A stretch of DNA of 64,000 nt from Lachnospiraceae bacterium (GCA_015057505.1 SVEG01000012.1:1-64000); one strand, 5' to 3'; shown: positions 33,207 through 42,663, counted from the stretch's first letter. Translations and numbers: made by a program. The notes: generated by a model from the sequence alone, not told the origin.

Positions 33207-34421
33207 TTAATCAAGCCTTTTTTCAGATACGGATACTACCTCCGCCATAAGCTCACCATCTGACATTCTTACACGCAGATTGTCGCCTGCTTTAACAGCA
33301 CTTACGGATGTAACGGCATGCTCTCCGTCCTCCGTAGTAACATATGAATAACCACGCATAAGCTGTTTAAGCGGCGATAAACCGTTAAGACGCTCACTGC
33401 AAATCGCAAGTTGCTGGCGTCTCTGCTTCAAAGCATCATGTATATATCTTTCAAGTCTTCCTTCAACATCAAGCAAATACTGCCTTTTCTGCAAAATCTT
33501 CTGAGCCGGATTATACAGTCTTAAAAGCTTGAGTCTGTACTGTTCAAGGCGCTCTAACCTGCTGCTGAACTTAGTACGAAGCATTCCTGAAAGTCTGCGC
33601 TCATACTCTGCAATCTTCCCCGCAAAAACCTGACAATCAAATACTGCAATCTCTGCTGCCGCCGACGGTGTCGGAGCTCTAAAATCTGACACAAAATCGA
33701 TAATTGTAGTGTCCGTCTCATGACCAACCGCGGAAATAACGGGCGTCATGCAGTTAAATACCGCCTGTGCCACACATTCCTCGTTAAACGCCCACAAATC
33801 TTCTATGGAACCGCCGCCTCTTCCTACAATAAGCACATCCAGTCCCATCTTATCAAGTGTCTCGATTCCCGCAACTATAGTCTCAGCCGCACCATCCCCC
33901 TGAACCTGTGCCGGATACAACACAAGTTGCACAAAAGGATTACGCCTTCTCGTTACATTGATTATATCCTGAATGGCTGCACCGGTCTTTGACGTAACAA
34001 TACCGACCTTACGCGCATACTTAGGTATGGGACGCTTGTATTCCCTTGCAAACATGCCCATCTCTTCTAGACGGTTTTTTAGTTCCTCAAAACGCTGATA
34101 AAGCGCACCGACTCCGCAGGGTATAATACTGCTTGCATAAAGTTGGAACTTACCGTCCTTCTCATAAACTGCAACAGTTCCCTCCGCAATGACATTCTGA
34201 CCTTCCTTAAGATCAAACTTAAGTCCGCGCCTGTGACTTGACCACATTACGCATGCAAGCGTCGCACCGCCGTCTTTAAGCGTAAAATATATATGTCCGG
34301 AGCTATGATACTTACAATTGGAAATCTCGCCCTTTATCTGAACTCTCTTAAGCAGGAAGTCCTGCTCAAACATATTTTTTATATAATTGTTAACCTGTGA
34401 TACCGAGTACACACTTGCCAT
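33207..34421 (-). CDS. xseA: Exodeoxyribonuclease VII large subunit
   Basis: 404 residues. N-terminal OB fold (RVQIKGEISNCKYHSSGHIY), catalytic domain with VGRGGGSIEDLWAFNEE and ISAVGHETDTTIIDFVSD, then a long coiled coil. Degrades single-stranded DNA. Ends 11 bp before xseB and begins 6 bp after nusB. Confidence 0.96.
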   Translation of the reverse strand: MASVYSVSQVNNYIKNMFEQDFLLKRVQIKGEISNCKYHSSGHIYFTLKDGGATLACVMWSSHRRGLKFDLKEGQNVIAEGTVAVYEKDGKFQLYASSIIPCGVGALYQRFEELKNRLEEMGMFAREYKRPIPKYARKVGIVTSKTGAAIQDIINVTRRRNPFVQLVLYPAQVQGDGAAETIVAGIETLDKMGLDVLIVGRGGGSIEDLWAFNEECVAQAVFNCMTPVISAVGHETDTTIIDFVSDFRAPTPSAAAEIAVFDCQVFAGKIAEYERRLSGMLRTKFSSRLERLEQYRLKLLRLYNPAQKILQKRQYLLDVEGRLERYIHDALKQRRQQLAICSERLNGLSPLKQLMRGYSYVTTEDGEHAVTSVSAVKAGDNLRVRMSDGELMAEVVSVSEKRLD

Positions 34422-34427
34422 GAAAAA

Positions 34428-34823
34428 TTACACCAACTTTGCCAATACTCCGTTAATAAATGCAGGTGATTCATTACCGCCGAATTTCTTAGCGAGCTCT
34501 ACTGCCTCATTAATTGCAACCTTAGAAGGAACATCTTCTTCATACATCATCTCATAAAGTGCAAGTCTTAAAATCGTAATCTCAGCTTTGCCGATTCTCT
34601 GGGTTGTCCAGCCTTCGGTTACTGAAGAAATCTTCTCATCAAGTTCTTCCACCTTTTCAAGTAAAGCACTGATTTTTCTTATAAGTTCTTCCGTATCAGC
34701 CTCGTTAAGTTCTTCTTGCGACTCCACATAAAGAGGTATCTGCTCCTGCATCTCTTCCTTGCTGTGAAAATCCCTGCGGAATAATAATGTAAATATATGC
34801 TCACGCATTTGTCTTCTGCTCAT
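34428..34823 (-). CDS. nusB: Transcription antitermination factor NusB
   Basis: 131 residues from the ATG at 34823 (GGAGG before it; the frame's upstream TTG lies in the ribosome site). All-helical NusB fold: RREHIF-like N-terminus, then KAEITILRLALYEMMYEEDV and NEAVELAKKFGGNESPAFIN. Supports rRNA transcription antitermination. Confidence 0.95.
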   Translation of the reverse strand: MSRRQMREHIFTLLFRRDFHSKEEMQEQIPLYVESQEELNEADTEELIRKISALLEKVEELDEKISSVTEGWTTQRIGKAEITILRLALYEMMYEEDVPSKVAINEAVELAKKFGGNESPAFINGVLAKLV

Positions 34824-34849
34824 TGTATCCTCCAATTAAATAAAAATCA

Positions 34850-34882
34850 CTTAAAGGGTGTCTTAAAAAGACACCCTTTAAG
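34850..34882 (-). terminator. Terminator between asp23 and nusB
   Basis: Perfect 15-bp hairpin, CTTAAAGGGTGTCTT with its complement around an AAA loop, with ATTTTTATTT after it on the minus strand. It may split asp23 from the nusB-xseAB-ispA-dxs operon or attenuate read-through. Confidence 0.85.
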
Positions 34883-34887
34883 TTTTA

Positions 34888-35271
34888 TTAATTACTCTTC
34901 TCGATTTCAACACCGACAACTCTTACATTTACATCCGTAACCTGAAGTCCCGTCATGTTCTCAATAGCTGTCTTAACTTTATCCTGAACCTTCTGTGTAA
35001 CACCGGGAATACTGTAACCATACTTCATAAGCATGGAAACCTCAACTGATACCGAACCTTGCAAAACATCTACTTTAACTCCCTTTGCGAGATTCTTGAT
35101 TCCCTTCTTACTAACCTTGTCATTGGTAATGTTTCCCGCAAGAGAAACAACACCCTCTACCTCTGTAGCCGCAAGACCCGCTATAATGGTTACAACCTCA
35201 TCTGCAATCTGGACTTCTCCGATCTTTGTCTCATATATTTGTTCATTATCTCTCAAATTCTGTTCGCTCAT
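34888..35271 (-). CDS. Asp23/Gls24 family envelope stress protein
   Basis: 127 residues from the ATG at 35271 (AGGAGG seven bases upstream); 20 extra codons upstream are rejected. Contains the Asp23 core (IADEVVTIIAGLAATEVEGV, VDVLQGSVSVEVSMLMKYG). In Clostridia a copy lies at this place between spoIIIAH and nusB; exact role unclear, related proteins support cell-envelope homeostasis. Confidence 0.93.
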   Translation of the reverse strand: MSEQNLRDNEQIYETKIGEVQIADEVVTIIAGLAATEVEGVVSLAGNITNDKVSKKGIKNLAKGVKVDVLQGSVSVEVSMLMKYGYSIPGVTQKVQDKVKTAIENMTGLQVTDVNVRVVGVEIEKSN

Positions 35272-35400
35272 GGGAAACCTCCTGTGTATCTTTTTGTCCA
35301 TTACATAAATGTACTGGCTGATTAATTTCATTATATCAAATTTAAGTATATTTGCAAATTGTTTTTATGCAAAATTTAATTATTTATGCAAATCTTTATT

Positions 35401-36117
35401 CTAATTATTCTCCACAAACGGCATAATTATAATTTTATCTGCTGAAATCTCTGTTTTTCTTTTTACAATATCTTCTATCTGCGCCCTGTCGGCATCACTA
35501 AGAGATGACGCATTCACCACAACGTCCACAGATCCGTCAGTAATGCTTACCACAACATCCGTAAAGCCTTTTGCTTCAAGCAAAAGTTCTGCCTCCGCTT
35601 CCTTCTGTGAAATATCATTAACCTCTAAAAGCTTACTTATTGCATCCTGCTTCTGAACTTCACTTATTCCGGCATTATTGATAATCTCCATAAGCGATGA
35701 TTTCTGCAGGGATTTTGACTGTTCTCTCTTAAGTTTAACTGCAACAATTGAGCTTACTGTTGTTCCTCCCGTAAGAACCGCCTCACCCGGCACATTACCG
35801 GAGACATCCTGCGGCTCAGAATCCATACTTTCTATGTCAATAAGTCCGTCCTTGTTTTGTACATTTTCCTCACTTCCCTGAAGCACTTCTGTTCCTTCAC
35901 CCGCCTGCAAATTACCTGTCGCCTGATTTTCAGCAAAAATATCCTCTTCCGAAATATCAAACAGGTTTTGATCTAAATCATTAATGTCTCCGCTGATTAC
36001 CGACTGATAATCATTCTCATCCCCGATCTTCTGAACATAATTCAGATATCCTGCTATTGCAATCATGATAGCAAGTGCCGTAATAATTACCTGGTTATTC
36101 TTTAAAATTTTTTTCAC
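35401..36117 (-). CDS. spoIIIAH: Stage III sporulation protein AH
   Basis: 238 residues. One N-terminal membrane segment (~9-27; VIITALAIMIAIAGYLNYV), an acidic linker, and the C-terminal YscJ-like ring-building domain (SISQKEAEAEL-type region, LLEAKGFTDVVVSITDGSVD). SpoIIIAH in the mother-cell membrane meets SpoIIQ from the forespore to form the feeding channel. Last gene of spoIIIA. Confidence 0.95.
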   Translation of the reverse strand: MKKILKNNQVIITALAIMIAIAGYLNYVQKIGDENDYQSVISGDINDLDQNLFDISEEDIFAENQATGNLQAGEGTEVLQGSEENVQNKDGLIDIESMDSEPQDVSGNVPGEAVLTGGTTVSSIVAVKLKREQSKSLQKSSLMEIINNAGISEVQKQDAISKLLEVNDISQKEAEAELLLEAKGFTDVVVSITDGSVDVVVNASSLSDADRAQIEDIVKRKTEISADKIIIMPFVENN

Positions 36118-36129
36118 TGTTCCCCCTCC

Positions 36130-36735
36130 TTAGGAAGATAATTTCATTTCTAATACTTTAATTTTATGTATGGGTACATCAAATAATGCCATAACTGCTT
36201 CAATAATATTATTTGCCGTCAAAAGATTTCCTCCTCCTTCAGCAATAACGACAACGCCCTCTATCTCGGGCATTTTTTCCTTTACAACATAAGGGACCAT
36301 GGAACCATCGTTACTCTTTTCGTATATTACAACTTCCGAGGATGTTTCCTCTTTGGTATCTCTGCTTCCGCCCTGACTATCCGTTTCCATTGATGTACTT
36401 CCAGTATAGCCTTTCTCAACCAGTGCAATCCTCTCTCCCGAGGCTTTAACTGTTATCATTACCTCTGCTTTACCCACATTCTTCACAAGTTCAAGTACAC
36501 TCTTTAAGCGTTTTTCTAAAAGTTTCTCATAATCCGACTCAGTTACAAATACATCCTCCGACATCTGCTGTTTCTGCAGTGTATTGTTCTGCTCTGTCTC
36601 ACTTTTCTTTGCCCCTAAGTCGTCCGAAAAATCCACAACTGACAAAATAATAAGTAAAACTCCTGCCGCAAGCATTATAAGCAGTTTGTTTATCCCAATG
36701 TCCTTCCATGCAATTTTTTTACCTTTTTCGCTCAT
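36130..36735 (-). CDS. spoIIIAG: Stage III sporulation protein AG
   Basis: 201 residues. N-terminal membrane helix (INKLLIMLAAGVLLIILSVV), Gln/Glu-rich linker, then the ring-forming domain (VGKAEVMITVKASGERIALV). SpoIIIAG forms a large oligomeric ring of the channel. Starts 3 bp after spoIIIAF. Confidence 0.95.
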   Translation of the reverse strand: MSEKGKKIAWKDIGINKLLIMLAAGVLLIILSVVDFSDDLGAKKSETEQNNTLQKQQMSEDVFVTESDYEKLLEKRLKSVLELVKNVGKAEVMITVKASGERIALVEKGYTGSTSMETDSQGGSRDTKEETSSEVVIYEKSNDGSMVPYVVKEKMPEIEGVVVIAEGGGNLLTANNIIEAVMALFDVPIHKIKVLEMKLSS

Positions 36736-36738
36736 ATC

Positions 36739-37323
36739 CTACCCCTGTATCATAATATTTATATGCTCTTCTTCAAGATTATAGAAGCCTGCAATTATTT
36801 TCTTCATCTCTTCAACTTCCGCCTTAGTATATGCATCTGCTTTTTGCTCGCCGATTGTTACCTTCACAGGATTTATTGTTATCGTTCCATGTGTTCGCTT
36901 TTCATCAAGAACTAAATAAATACTTTTTATACTTCCATATTCTTTCATTTCGTTGTCAAGATTCCAACTCACTTGTACATCTGTTATCCTAAAACCATAC
37001 TCTTTAATGAGCTCCGTTATCTTTTCCGCTATCTGCATGTTGTAACTTTCAATCAGTTTTTCTTCATTCACATTTTCGGTAAATTTAATCATGTCTTCCA
37101 TATCACTTAATGCCTGTCTCATTTCCTCTATCTCAAAATACTCAACCAATGCTTTATCTGCATCAAACAGCTTTGTTACAGGATTTATTACAAGTATTAT
37201 AAGAAGCACACCCGTAAAGAAATTTATATATTTACGAAACTTCTTGGGAATAACCTGCAAAACTATAGATATAAGAATCAAATAAACCGCTATATCACAG
37301 ACCCACTCAAGCATATGACTCAT
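36739..37323 (-). CDS. spoIIIAF: Stage III sporulation protein AF
   Basis: 194 residues from the ATG at 37323, preceded by GGAGG; the frame's 20-codon extension overlaps the spoIIIAE end and lacks a ribosome site. Two N-terminal membrane helices (DIAVYLILISIVLQVI, INFFTGVLLIILVINPVTKL) and a soluble C-terminal domain, as in other SpoIIIAF proteins. Confidence 0.92.
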   Translation of the reverse strand: MSHMLEWVCDIAVYLILISIVLQVIPKKFRKYINFFTGVLLIILVINPVTKLFDADKALVEYFEIEEMRQALSDMEDMIKFTENVNEEKLIESYNMQIAEKITELIKEYGFRITDVQVSWNLDNEMKEYGSIKSIYLVLDEKRTHGTITINPVKVTIGEQKADAYTKAEVEEMKKIIAGFYNLEEEHINIMIQG

Positions 37324-37324
37324 C

Positions 37325-38425
37325 TTATATACCTCCGTTTGTTGACGCACATATGATTGCAATAGAAACTGCAAAAAGCACAACTGTCATAAAAACAGTC
37401 CGAAGAATCAACTTTGCACCTTCACACACACCGCTTAACGCTTCGTTGACACGCTTATCGGATATCGGCTGTAATATCGCTCCGGCCCCCTGATACATAA
37501 GAACAAAAACCGCCATTTTTACAAGTGGCATAATTGCTATAAACGCAATTACCACAAGTGCCGCCGAACCTATCCCGTTCTTTATTATTGCACCGGTTCC
37601 AAGCATGGTTTCCCATACAGCATTAGCTCCGTTTCCGATTCCCGGTATAATGCTTACCGCCTTTGCAAGTGCAGATTTCTTTACAACACCCGCAAGAGGC
37701 ATAATTAATCCTTGTATGACATTTAAGCCGAGTGTAACAGCAAGCAATGTATTTAGAAGCCACTTAACAGCCGTCTGCAACAGTTCTGCAAGTTTCGTAA
37801 GAAAATCCTCTTTTGAAAGATAATTAACCATTATAAGCACAACATAAACATTTATCATCGGTATCACAATATTTAAGAGAACCTTGTCCACAATAAGAAT
37901 CACACCCAAAGCAATTTCATAAAAGATAACCGACGTTGCACTTCCGCTTACCATTCCTACGGATATAAAAAACGACGGCACAAGTGCTTCCATAAAGTCT
38001 GAAACATCTGAAAGTACCTCTGCCGCCGTATCTGAAACGGTATAAAAAGCTACAACTATAACGCTCACAAGTAAAAGATAGGTTATGTAAAAGGAGGTTT
38101 CCGCAACCTGCCCTTCCGCAAAAGCCGAAGATATATTTGCAAAGACCGCAGCCGATACTCCTATCAATATTAACAGAACTATCGCCTCCTTATAATATGA
38201 AATGTCCGCAAACAAAGCTTCAAAAAGAAGCTTCCATACTCGTTCAAAGGATAATCCTCCTCCGCCGCCAATCATATCCGACAACACTTCCTTGAAATCC
38301 AGCCTGTCCTTTATAATCGTATTATTCAAGACCTCCTGCACCCCTGAAAAATCAAAGTCCGCTTCTATTGTCTCGATTGCCGTGTAAGCAATTATACGTG
38401 AATTCACTCTCCCACCTTCTTTCAC
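37325..38425 (-). CDS. spoIIIAE: Stage III sporulation protein AE
   Basis: 366 residues with about eight membrane segments (IVLLILIGVSAAVFA, LLLVSVIVVAFYTV, GVILIVDKVLLNIVIPMINV ...). A GTG at 38425 directly follows the spoIIIAD stop; a GTG six codons later, behind GGTGGGA, is an alternative. Unlike B. subtilis SpoIIIAE I see no cleavable signal peptide: the N-terminus is polar (NSRIIAYTAIETIEADFD). Central membrane component of the channel complex. Confidence 0.92.
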   Translation of the reverse strand: MKEGGRVNSRIIAYTAIETIEADFDFSGVQEVLNNTIIKDRLDFKEVLSDMIGGGGGLSFERVWKLLFEALFADISYYKEAIVLLILIGVSAAVFANISSAFAEGQVAETSFYITYLLLVSVIVVAFYTVSDTAAEVLSDVSDFMEALVPSFFISVGMVSGSATSVIFYEIALGVILIVDKVLLNIVIPMINVYVVLIMVNYLSKEDFLTKLAELLQTAVKWLLNTLLAVTLGLNVIQGLIMPLAGVVKKSALAKAVSIIPGIGNGANAVWETMLGTGAIIKNGIGSAALVVIAFIAIMPLVKMAVFVLMYQGAGAILQPISDKRVNEALSGVCEGAKLILRTVFMTVVLFAVSIAIICASTNGGI

Positions 38426-38812
38426 TCATGTACTGACAAGCAAATTCCTGACCGTTTCAAGAAGTGACGTTACTACGGGCATACTTACGGCAAGTATTGA
38501 CAATTTACCGAATGTCTCTATCTGCCCCGCAACCGACTGATATCCCGTATCTCTGCATATTCCTGATGCAAACTCTGTAAGGTATGTAATTCCGATCATC
38601 TTTATAAGTGTTCCCATATATACTGTATCCAGTGGAATATATGATTGTATGACAGTAATTGTATCTACCACCGTCTCAAGCTTCTTTATTCCGTAAAAAA
38701 TTATTATTACTCCGGCTGCAAAGCTTATATAGATACCATATTCCGGCTTTACACTTTTAAGCTGAACAGCAAGAAGTACCGCAACAACCGCAAAAATACT
38801 TATTTGTAACAT
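38426..38812 (-). CDS. spoIIIAD: Stage III sporulation protein AD
   Basis: 128 residues with four hydrophobic helices (ISIFAVVAVLLAVQLKSV, GIYISFAAGVIIIFYGIK, ...) and the conserved TEFASGICRDTGYQSVAGQI block. Membrane protein of the spoIIIA complex, directly followed by spoIIIAE. Confidence 0.95.
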   Translation of the reverse strand: MLQISIFAVVAVLLAVQLKSVKPEYGIYISFAAGVIIIFYGIKKLETVVDTITVIQSYIPLDTVYMGTLIKMIGITYLTEFASGICRDTGYQSVAGQIETFGKLSILAVSMPVVTSLLETVRNLLVST

Positions 38813-38824
38813 GACATCACACCC

Positions 38825-39019
38825 CTATAACGCAAACAGGTTTTTTATTGTTTCAAATAAATCATATATATAGGGTATTATCCAAAAAAGTACAAGTATT
38901 AGTCCTGCAAGACTTGTAAGAAATGCATGCTCTTCACGTCCGCTATGTTTTAATATCTGACTTATTACCGATACTAAAATACCCACAGCTGCAATTCTGA
39001 ATATTAAATCCACTGACAT
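38825..39019 (-). CDS. spoIIIAC: Stage III sporulation protein AC
   Basis: 64 residues, two membrane helices (IFRIAAVGILVSVISQIL, FLTSLAGLILVLFWIIPYIY) with the conserved LKHSGREEHAF loop. Size and order in the operon are standard. Confidence 0.95.
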   Translation of the reverse strand: MSVDLIFRIAAVGILVSVISQILKHSGREEHAFLTSLAGLILVLFWIIPYIYDLFETIKNLFAL

Positions 39020-39057
39020 ATGTAAATTCCCCTTTTTATGCTGCTTACTCTACGGCA

Positions 39058-39579
39058 TCAAATAAGTATCAGTATCAAAAACAATCCACCGCAAATACCA
39101 AGTGCCTGACATAACTTACTGTTTTTACTGTAATTTGCGTACCCTTCCGTAAGCTCATCTTCTATCTGTTCCAAATAAAGTTCTATAGTACCAAGCTGCA
39201 TCTCTTTATCAAGATATCCGAGATTGTCGCCAAACTGCATAAGTCTCTCCCAGTCTTTCTCCGACAAATGACTCTCCTTATTTTTTTCTTTATATCCCGT
39301 CCATATTGTCCGCAAACTTTTTCCGTTTAACTGTTCAAGCTCCTCTGCCGTGTACAAAAAAAAATCTGCGTACACTCCATTAGTTCTTTTTCCGATAACA
39401 GCAAACGCTTCATAAAGCGGAGTGCCCGTATATCGTATTTCTCCTCGTAGCATACCCAGTATCTTTTTTAACTCTTTAAGTTCTTCAAGTCGTAACCGCA
39501 TATTGTTTCCCATAAAAAAACCCATCCCGGTAGTAGACGCAATTATCAAAACAATACCGCATATTTTTAATCCCGGCAT
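39058..39579 (-). CDS. spoIIIAB: Stage III sporulation protein AB
   Basis: 173 residues. N-terminal membrane helix, GxxMGNNMRLRLEELKELKK, then a helical domain with GTPLYEAFAVIGKR and a C-terminal hydrophobic anchor (ICGGLFLILILI). GspF-like pilot protein of the channel. Confidence 0.94.
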   Translation of the reverse strand: MPGLKICGIVLIIASTTGMGFFMGNNMRLRLEELKELKKILGMLRGEIRYTGTPLYEAFAVIGKRTNGVYADFFLYTAEELEQLNGKSLRTIWTGYKEKNKESHLSEKDWERLMQFGDNLGYLDKEMQLGTIELYLEQIEDELTEGYANYSKNSKLCQALGICGGLFLILILI

Positions 39580-39605
39580 AATTTCTCACCTACCCTTACA
39601 CGATT

Positions 39606-40562
39606 TTATTTCTTCATATTATCAAGCCTCATTCCACTTTTGTTATAAACAGCTTTTATATTTCCAACCTTACCGTTATTATCAAGAACAATAAATCTAT
39701 CCCATATCCCCCTATGTAACATGTCTCTCATATAAGGTTTCTTTTGTATATCTTCCAAATCAGCACCATGCGCGGTAGCAATTAATTTACAACCGCACCC
39801 TGCAACATATGAAAGAGCTTCTATATCCGCCCGTCCGCCTATTTCATCAACAGCAAGCACCTGTGGTGACATTGACCTTACAAGCATAAGCATTCCCTGT
39901 GCCTTCGGACAACAATCAAGAACATCCGTCCTTATACCTAAGTCATTTTGCGGCAACCCCATATAAGAAGCCCCGAGCTCAGATCGTTCATCTGCAACGC
40001 CAACTGTCATCCCGGGGTGTTTTGTGGTTCCATTTGATAAGTTTCTTATAATATCTCGTAAAAGAGTGGTTTTGCCGCATCTTGGCGGTGAAATAATAAG
40101 TGTGTGTGCAATGCCGTCTTCAAGTCTGATATACGGCATAATCCTATCCGAACAGCCTGGCACCTGATGTGAAAGTCTGATATTTAAAAACGAAATATGT
40201 TTTATACTTCTTATGCTGTCATTATCACAGACAGTCCTCCCGCAAAGTCCTACACGGTGACCGCCCGTAATTGTAATAAAGCCCTGCCTAAGTTCCTCTT
40301 CATATGCATATAACGAGTAATTACATATATACTCTACAGTCTCTCTCACTTCATTTTTACGGACAATATATGCATCCTGCAGTTTATTAGTAAACTTATT
40401 ATCAACCCCGATAAAAAACTCATGGTTATCATAAACCGCTATCAGTGGCGCCTCCGCTCTTATCCTTATCTCCTGAAGTTTTTCATAATCAGGTACTGCC
40501 TGTCCGACAACATTACGGAGTGATAATGCAAGTACTCTTAAAACCTCGTCCTTTTTTTCCAT
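39606..40562 (-). CDS. spoIIIAA: Stage III sporulation protein AA (AAA ATPase)
   Basis: 318 residues. Secretion-type ATPase with Walker A ISPPRCGKTTLLRDI, Walker B VLAVDEIGGRAD and a preceding GGHRVGLCGR motif. Proposed to power the SpoIIIA-SpoIIQ channel. First gene of the operon. On the minus strand a CATATAAT at 40624-40631 resembles a sigma-E -10, but I could not assign a convincing -35. Confidence 0.96.
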   Translation of the reverse strand: MEKKDEVLRVLALSLRNVVGQAVPDYEKLQEIRIRAEAPLIAVYDNHEFFIGVDNKFTNKLQDAYIVRKNEVRETVEYICNYSLYAYEEELRQGFITITGGHRVGLCGRTVCDNDSIRSIKHISFLNIRLSHQVPGCSDRIMPYIRLEDGIAHTLIISPPRCGKTTLLRDIIRNLSNGTTKHPGMTVGVADERSELGASYMGLPQNDLGIRTDVLDCCPKAQGMLMLVRSMSPQVLAVDEIGGRADIEALSYVAGCGCKLIATAHGADLEDIQKKPYMRDMLHRGIWDRFIVLDNNGKVGNIKAVYNKSGMRLDNMKK

Positions 40563-40661
40563 AGTTCATACCCTCCCGTCATATATCCTGCCGCAAGCAG
40601 CATCCCGGCTCGCACCTCATTTAATTATATGTACTCAAATGCTTGGGTATGTCCTATATTT

Positions 40662-41756
40662 TTATTTTTGTGTCCTGTACCATGCAAGTAATAAATCCAC
40701 CATTCTTCCGTAGCTTTTAACTCCGTCTGATTGGTTGTTTGCCTTAAGATATGTATCGTTAACTACATTGGACACTTCCTGTATAACGGTATCTTCAAAC
40801 TGATTCCAATATTCAGAATTTGCATTAAGATCCGCCCTCACGCCGGGATCGTATGTTTTATGCAGCTCTGTATAAAGCTCCATATCAATTCCCGCCAGCT
40901 TGTTGCCGGCATGAATAAGCGCATGCATATATCCACTGTACTGAAATTCAAGCGACTCTGACTCTATACATCCGAGAAAACTTATAAAATTTGCTTCATC
41001 CTCCCTCATAAAACCAAAGGAATGTGACAGCTCGTGCATGATTGTGGACGGTATCGAGTAATCCGGTACATCCACATTAATATTGGTTTCCATTGTAAAC
41101 ACACAATACACACCGACTATATCTGTATATGACATCATATGCGAAAACATTACCGGTTTAGAATTCCAACACGGATAATCAAACACCTCGTACTTTTCAC
41201 CAAGCTTTCCGTAAAGAGCACGTGCTTCTTTTGTCATATCCCTGAAAGACTCGTACGAAGACTTCATTACACCGCTCTCATCAACACTTGTAATTTGACG
41301 TCTGGTTTCACTTGCCTGCTTTGCAAGCCACAAGCAAAGCTCATTAAGTTCTTCCTTTGATGAATCTCTTACCTCAAGTCCCGCAATCTCGGCAAATGTA
41401 TATCTGTAATTATTAACTCCGCTGAAGCAGGTGCTCCAAAATAGGATAATAGCGCCCAGACATAGTGCATTAACTATACCATTAATTATTCTTACAGCCC
41501 TCTTGCCCTTGTTTTTTATTATTCCGATTATCCATCTGACAACAATAATTACTGCGACAATCGGGAGCACAATAATACCTAGCTCCATAACCGAAAAAGG
41601 AAGCCATCCCGTAAGATTTCCCATTATAAACGCATAAACCCTGTATATCCCTCTCGCAAATACATACTCAGCTATGTAAGTATTACTCTTCACAAGAAAC
41701 ACAAGCAAAAATGTCAACGGTATCAATATTAAAATCCAAAGCTTTTTCCTGTTCAT
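40662..41756 (-). CDS. DUF3810 family membrane zinc-peptidase-like protein
   Basis: 364 residues. Three N-terminal membrane helices (IPLTFLLVFLVKS, LGIIVLPIVAVIIVVRWI, ALCLGAIILFWSTCF), then an extracytoplasmic domain carrying the metallopeptidase motif IMHELSHSFGF (HExxH variant HELSH) with a Glu downstream (REDEANF). Matches the DUF3810 family. Substrate unknown. Start at 41756 with GAGGAG. Just downstream of spoIIIA but in a separate unit upstream of it. Confidence 0.85.
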   Translation of the reverse strand: MNRKKLWILILIPLTFLLVFLVKSNTYIAEYVFARGIYRVYAFIMGNLTGWLPFSVMELGIIVLPIVAVIIVVRWIIGIIKNKGKRAVRIINGIVNALCLGAIILFWSTCFSGVNNYRYTFAEIAGLEVRDSSKEELNELCLWLAKQASETRRQITSVDESGVMKSSYESFRDMTKEARALYGKLGEKYEVFDYPCWNSKPVMFSHMMSYTDIVGVYCVFTMETNINVDVPDYSIPSTIMHELSHSFGFMREDEANFISFLGCIESESLEFQYSGYMHALIHAGNKLAGIDMELYTELHKTYDPGVRADLNANSEYWNQFEDTVIQEVSNVVNDTYLKANNQSDGVKSYGRMVDLLLAWYRTQK

Positions 41757-41775
41757 GTTTTCTCCTCTCTAAGAA

Positions 41776-41801
41776 AAAAGAGCCACACCGTAAAATGCGA
41801 C
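41776..41801 (-). terminator. Terminator after J-domain gene
   Basis: AGAGTCGCA / TGTGGCTCT (with G-U pairs) followed by TTTTTT on the minus strand, 10 bp beyond the stop at 41811. Confidence 0.72.
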
Positions 41802-41810
41802 TCTCATACT

Positions 41811-42305
41811 CTATGAATACAAATTCTTCAAAGCATTATATTCTTTATTAATGTACAATACCGCATCAGAATTACCACAGGCATTGTCCGGATGGAAAAT
41901 CTTAAGCAAATCCCTGTATCTCTTCTTGAGGGTTAATTCATTATTAACACCGACAAAGAACATTCTAGGCATAGCCTCCATCTCCCGTCTGCGAACTTCC
42001 TTATTCTTCAGTGCCGCAAACTCTGCCTTGTCCCTCGCAAGTCTTTCCCTGTCATTCGCAAGTCTGCGAAGCTCAAGAATAAGCACTTCCGTCTTCTTGT
42101 CAAAAAGTTCTTTATCATTATCAAGGCGCTGGCGCATAAGCGCAAATCTGGCCTTCTCCTGTTCAAATTTAGCTTTTTCCTGCTCGAGACGTCTCTTTTC
42201 TTCAAAAATCATATCCTTCTCTTGCTGGATACGGATATTCTCTTTAAAAAACCAGTTTTTCATCTCCAAAAGCTGCTGTTCATCTGCATTCTCAATCGAA
42301 GTCAC
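41811..42305 (-). CDS. Coiled-coil protein with C-terminal J-domain
   Basis: 164 residues; GTG start at 42305 behind AAGGAGG. Residues ~10-115 are an uninterrupted charged coiled coil (EKRRLEQEKAKFEQEKARFA). Residues ~122-163 look like a shortened J-domain with the HPD triad at 138-140 (KKRYRDLLKIFHPDNACG, YINKEYNALKNLY). J-domains stimulate DnaK; here the domain is at the C-terminus, opposite to DnaJ. Likely an adaptor for an unknown client. Operon with the two small genes upstream. Confidence 0.78.
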   Translation of the reverse strand: MTSIENADEQQLLEMKNWFFKENIRIQQEKDMIFEEKRRLEQEKAKFEQEKARFALMRQRLDNDKELFDKKTEVLILELRRLANDRERLARDKAEFAALKNKEVRRREMEAMPRMFFVGVNNELTLKKRYRDLLKIFHPDNACGNSDAVLYINKEYNALKNLYS

Positions 42306-42327
42306 AAAAATACCTCCTTCGCCAAAA

Positions 42328-42663
42328 TCAACCTATCTCTCTTAAACCTTCGTCAACCTTATTCTGCATAGAAGTAAGCAATTCTCTTACCTTTACACAA
42401 CCATCAACTGCAATATCTCTGCCTATATTAGAAAATATAATATGTGCAAAAAGCGATTCCAGTTTCACAAGACCCTCACAAACTTCCGAAAGCTTCTCTA
42501 TATCCGGCTTATTCTCAGCTCGGTTTCTCTTATCAAGTTCATTCTCAAGTGCCAAAAGAAGAATCTTATCCTGTTGCGAATTAGACAATCGTATCTTACG
42601 CTTCGCACTTTCAATCTCTTCCTTAAGCTGGTCTGTTGTATATGTACTGAAATAGTTTGCCAT
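42328..42663 (-). CDS. Unknown small protein
   Basis: 111 residues, start behind GGAGG. Helical throughout: YTTDQLKEEIESAKRKI, then LALENELDKRNRAEN, then SEVCEGLVKLESLF and VRELLTSMQNKVDEGL. No motif I recognise. 22 bp before the J-domain gene and probably cotranscribed, so it could be a partner or client. Confidence 0.65.
   Translation of the reverse strand: MANYFSTYTTDQLKEEIESAKRKIRLSNSQQDKILLLALENELDKRNRAENKPDIEKLSEVCEGLVKLESLFAHIIFSNIGRDIAVDGCVKVRELLTSMQNKVDEGLREIG

Noticed and set aside
41851-42345. 164-codon + strand frame opposite the J-domain gene
   Set aside because: Antisense of a coiled coil; no ribosome site, and the minus-strand gene has HPD and a strong Shine-Dalgarno.
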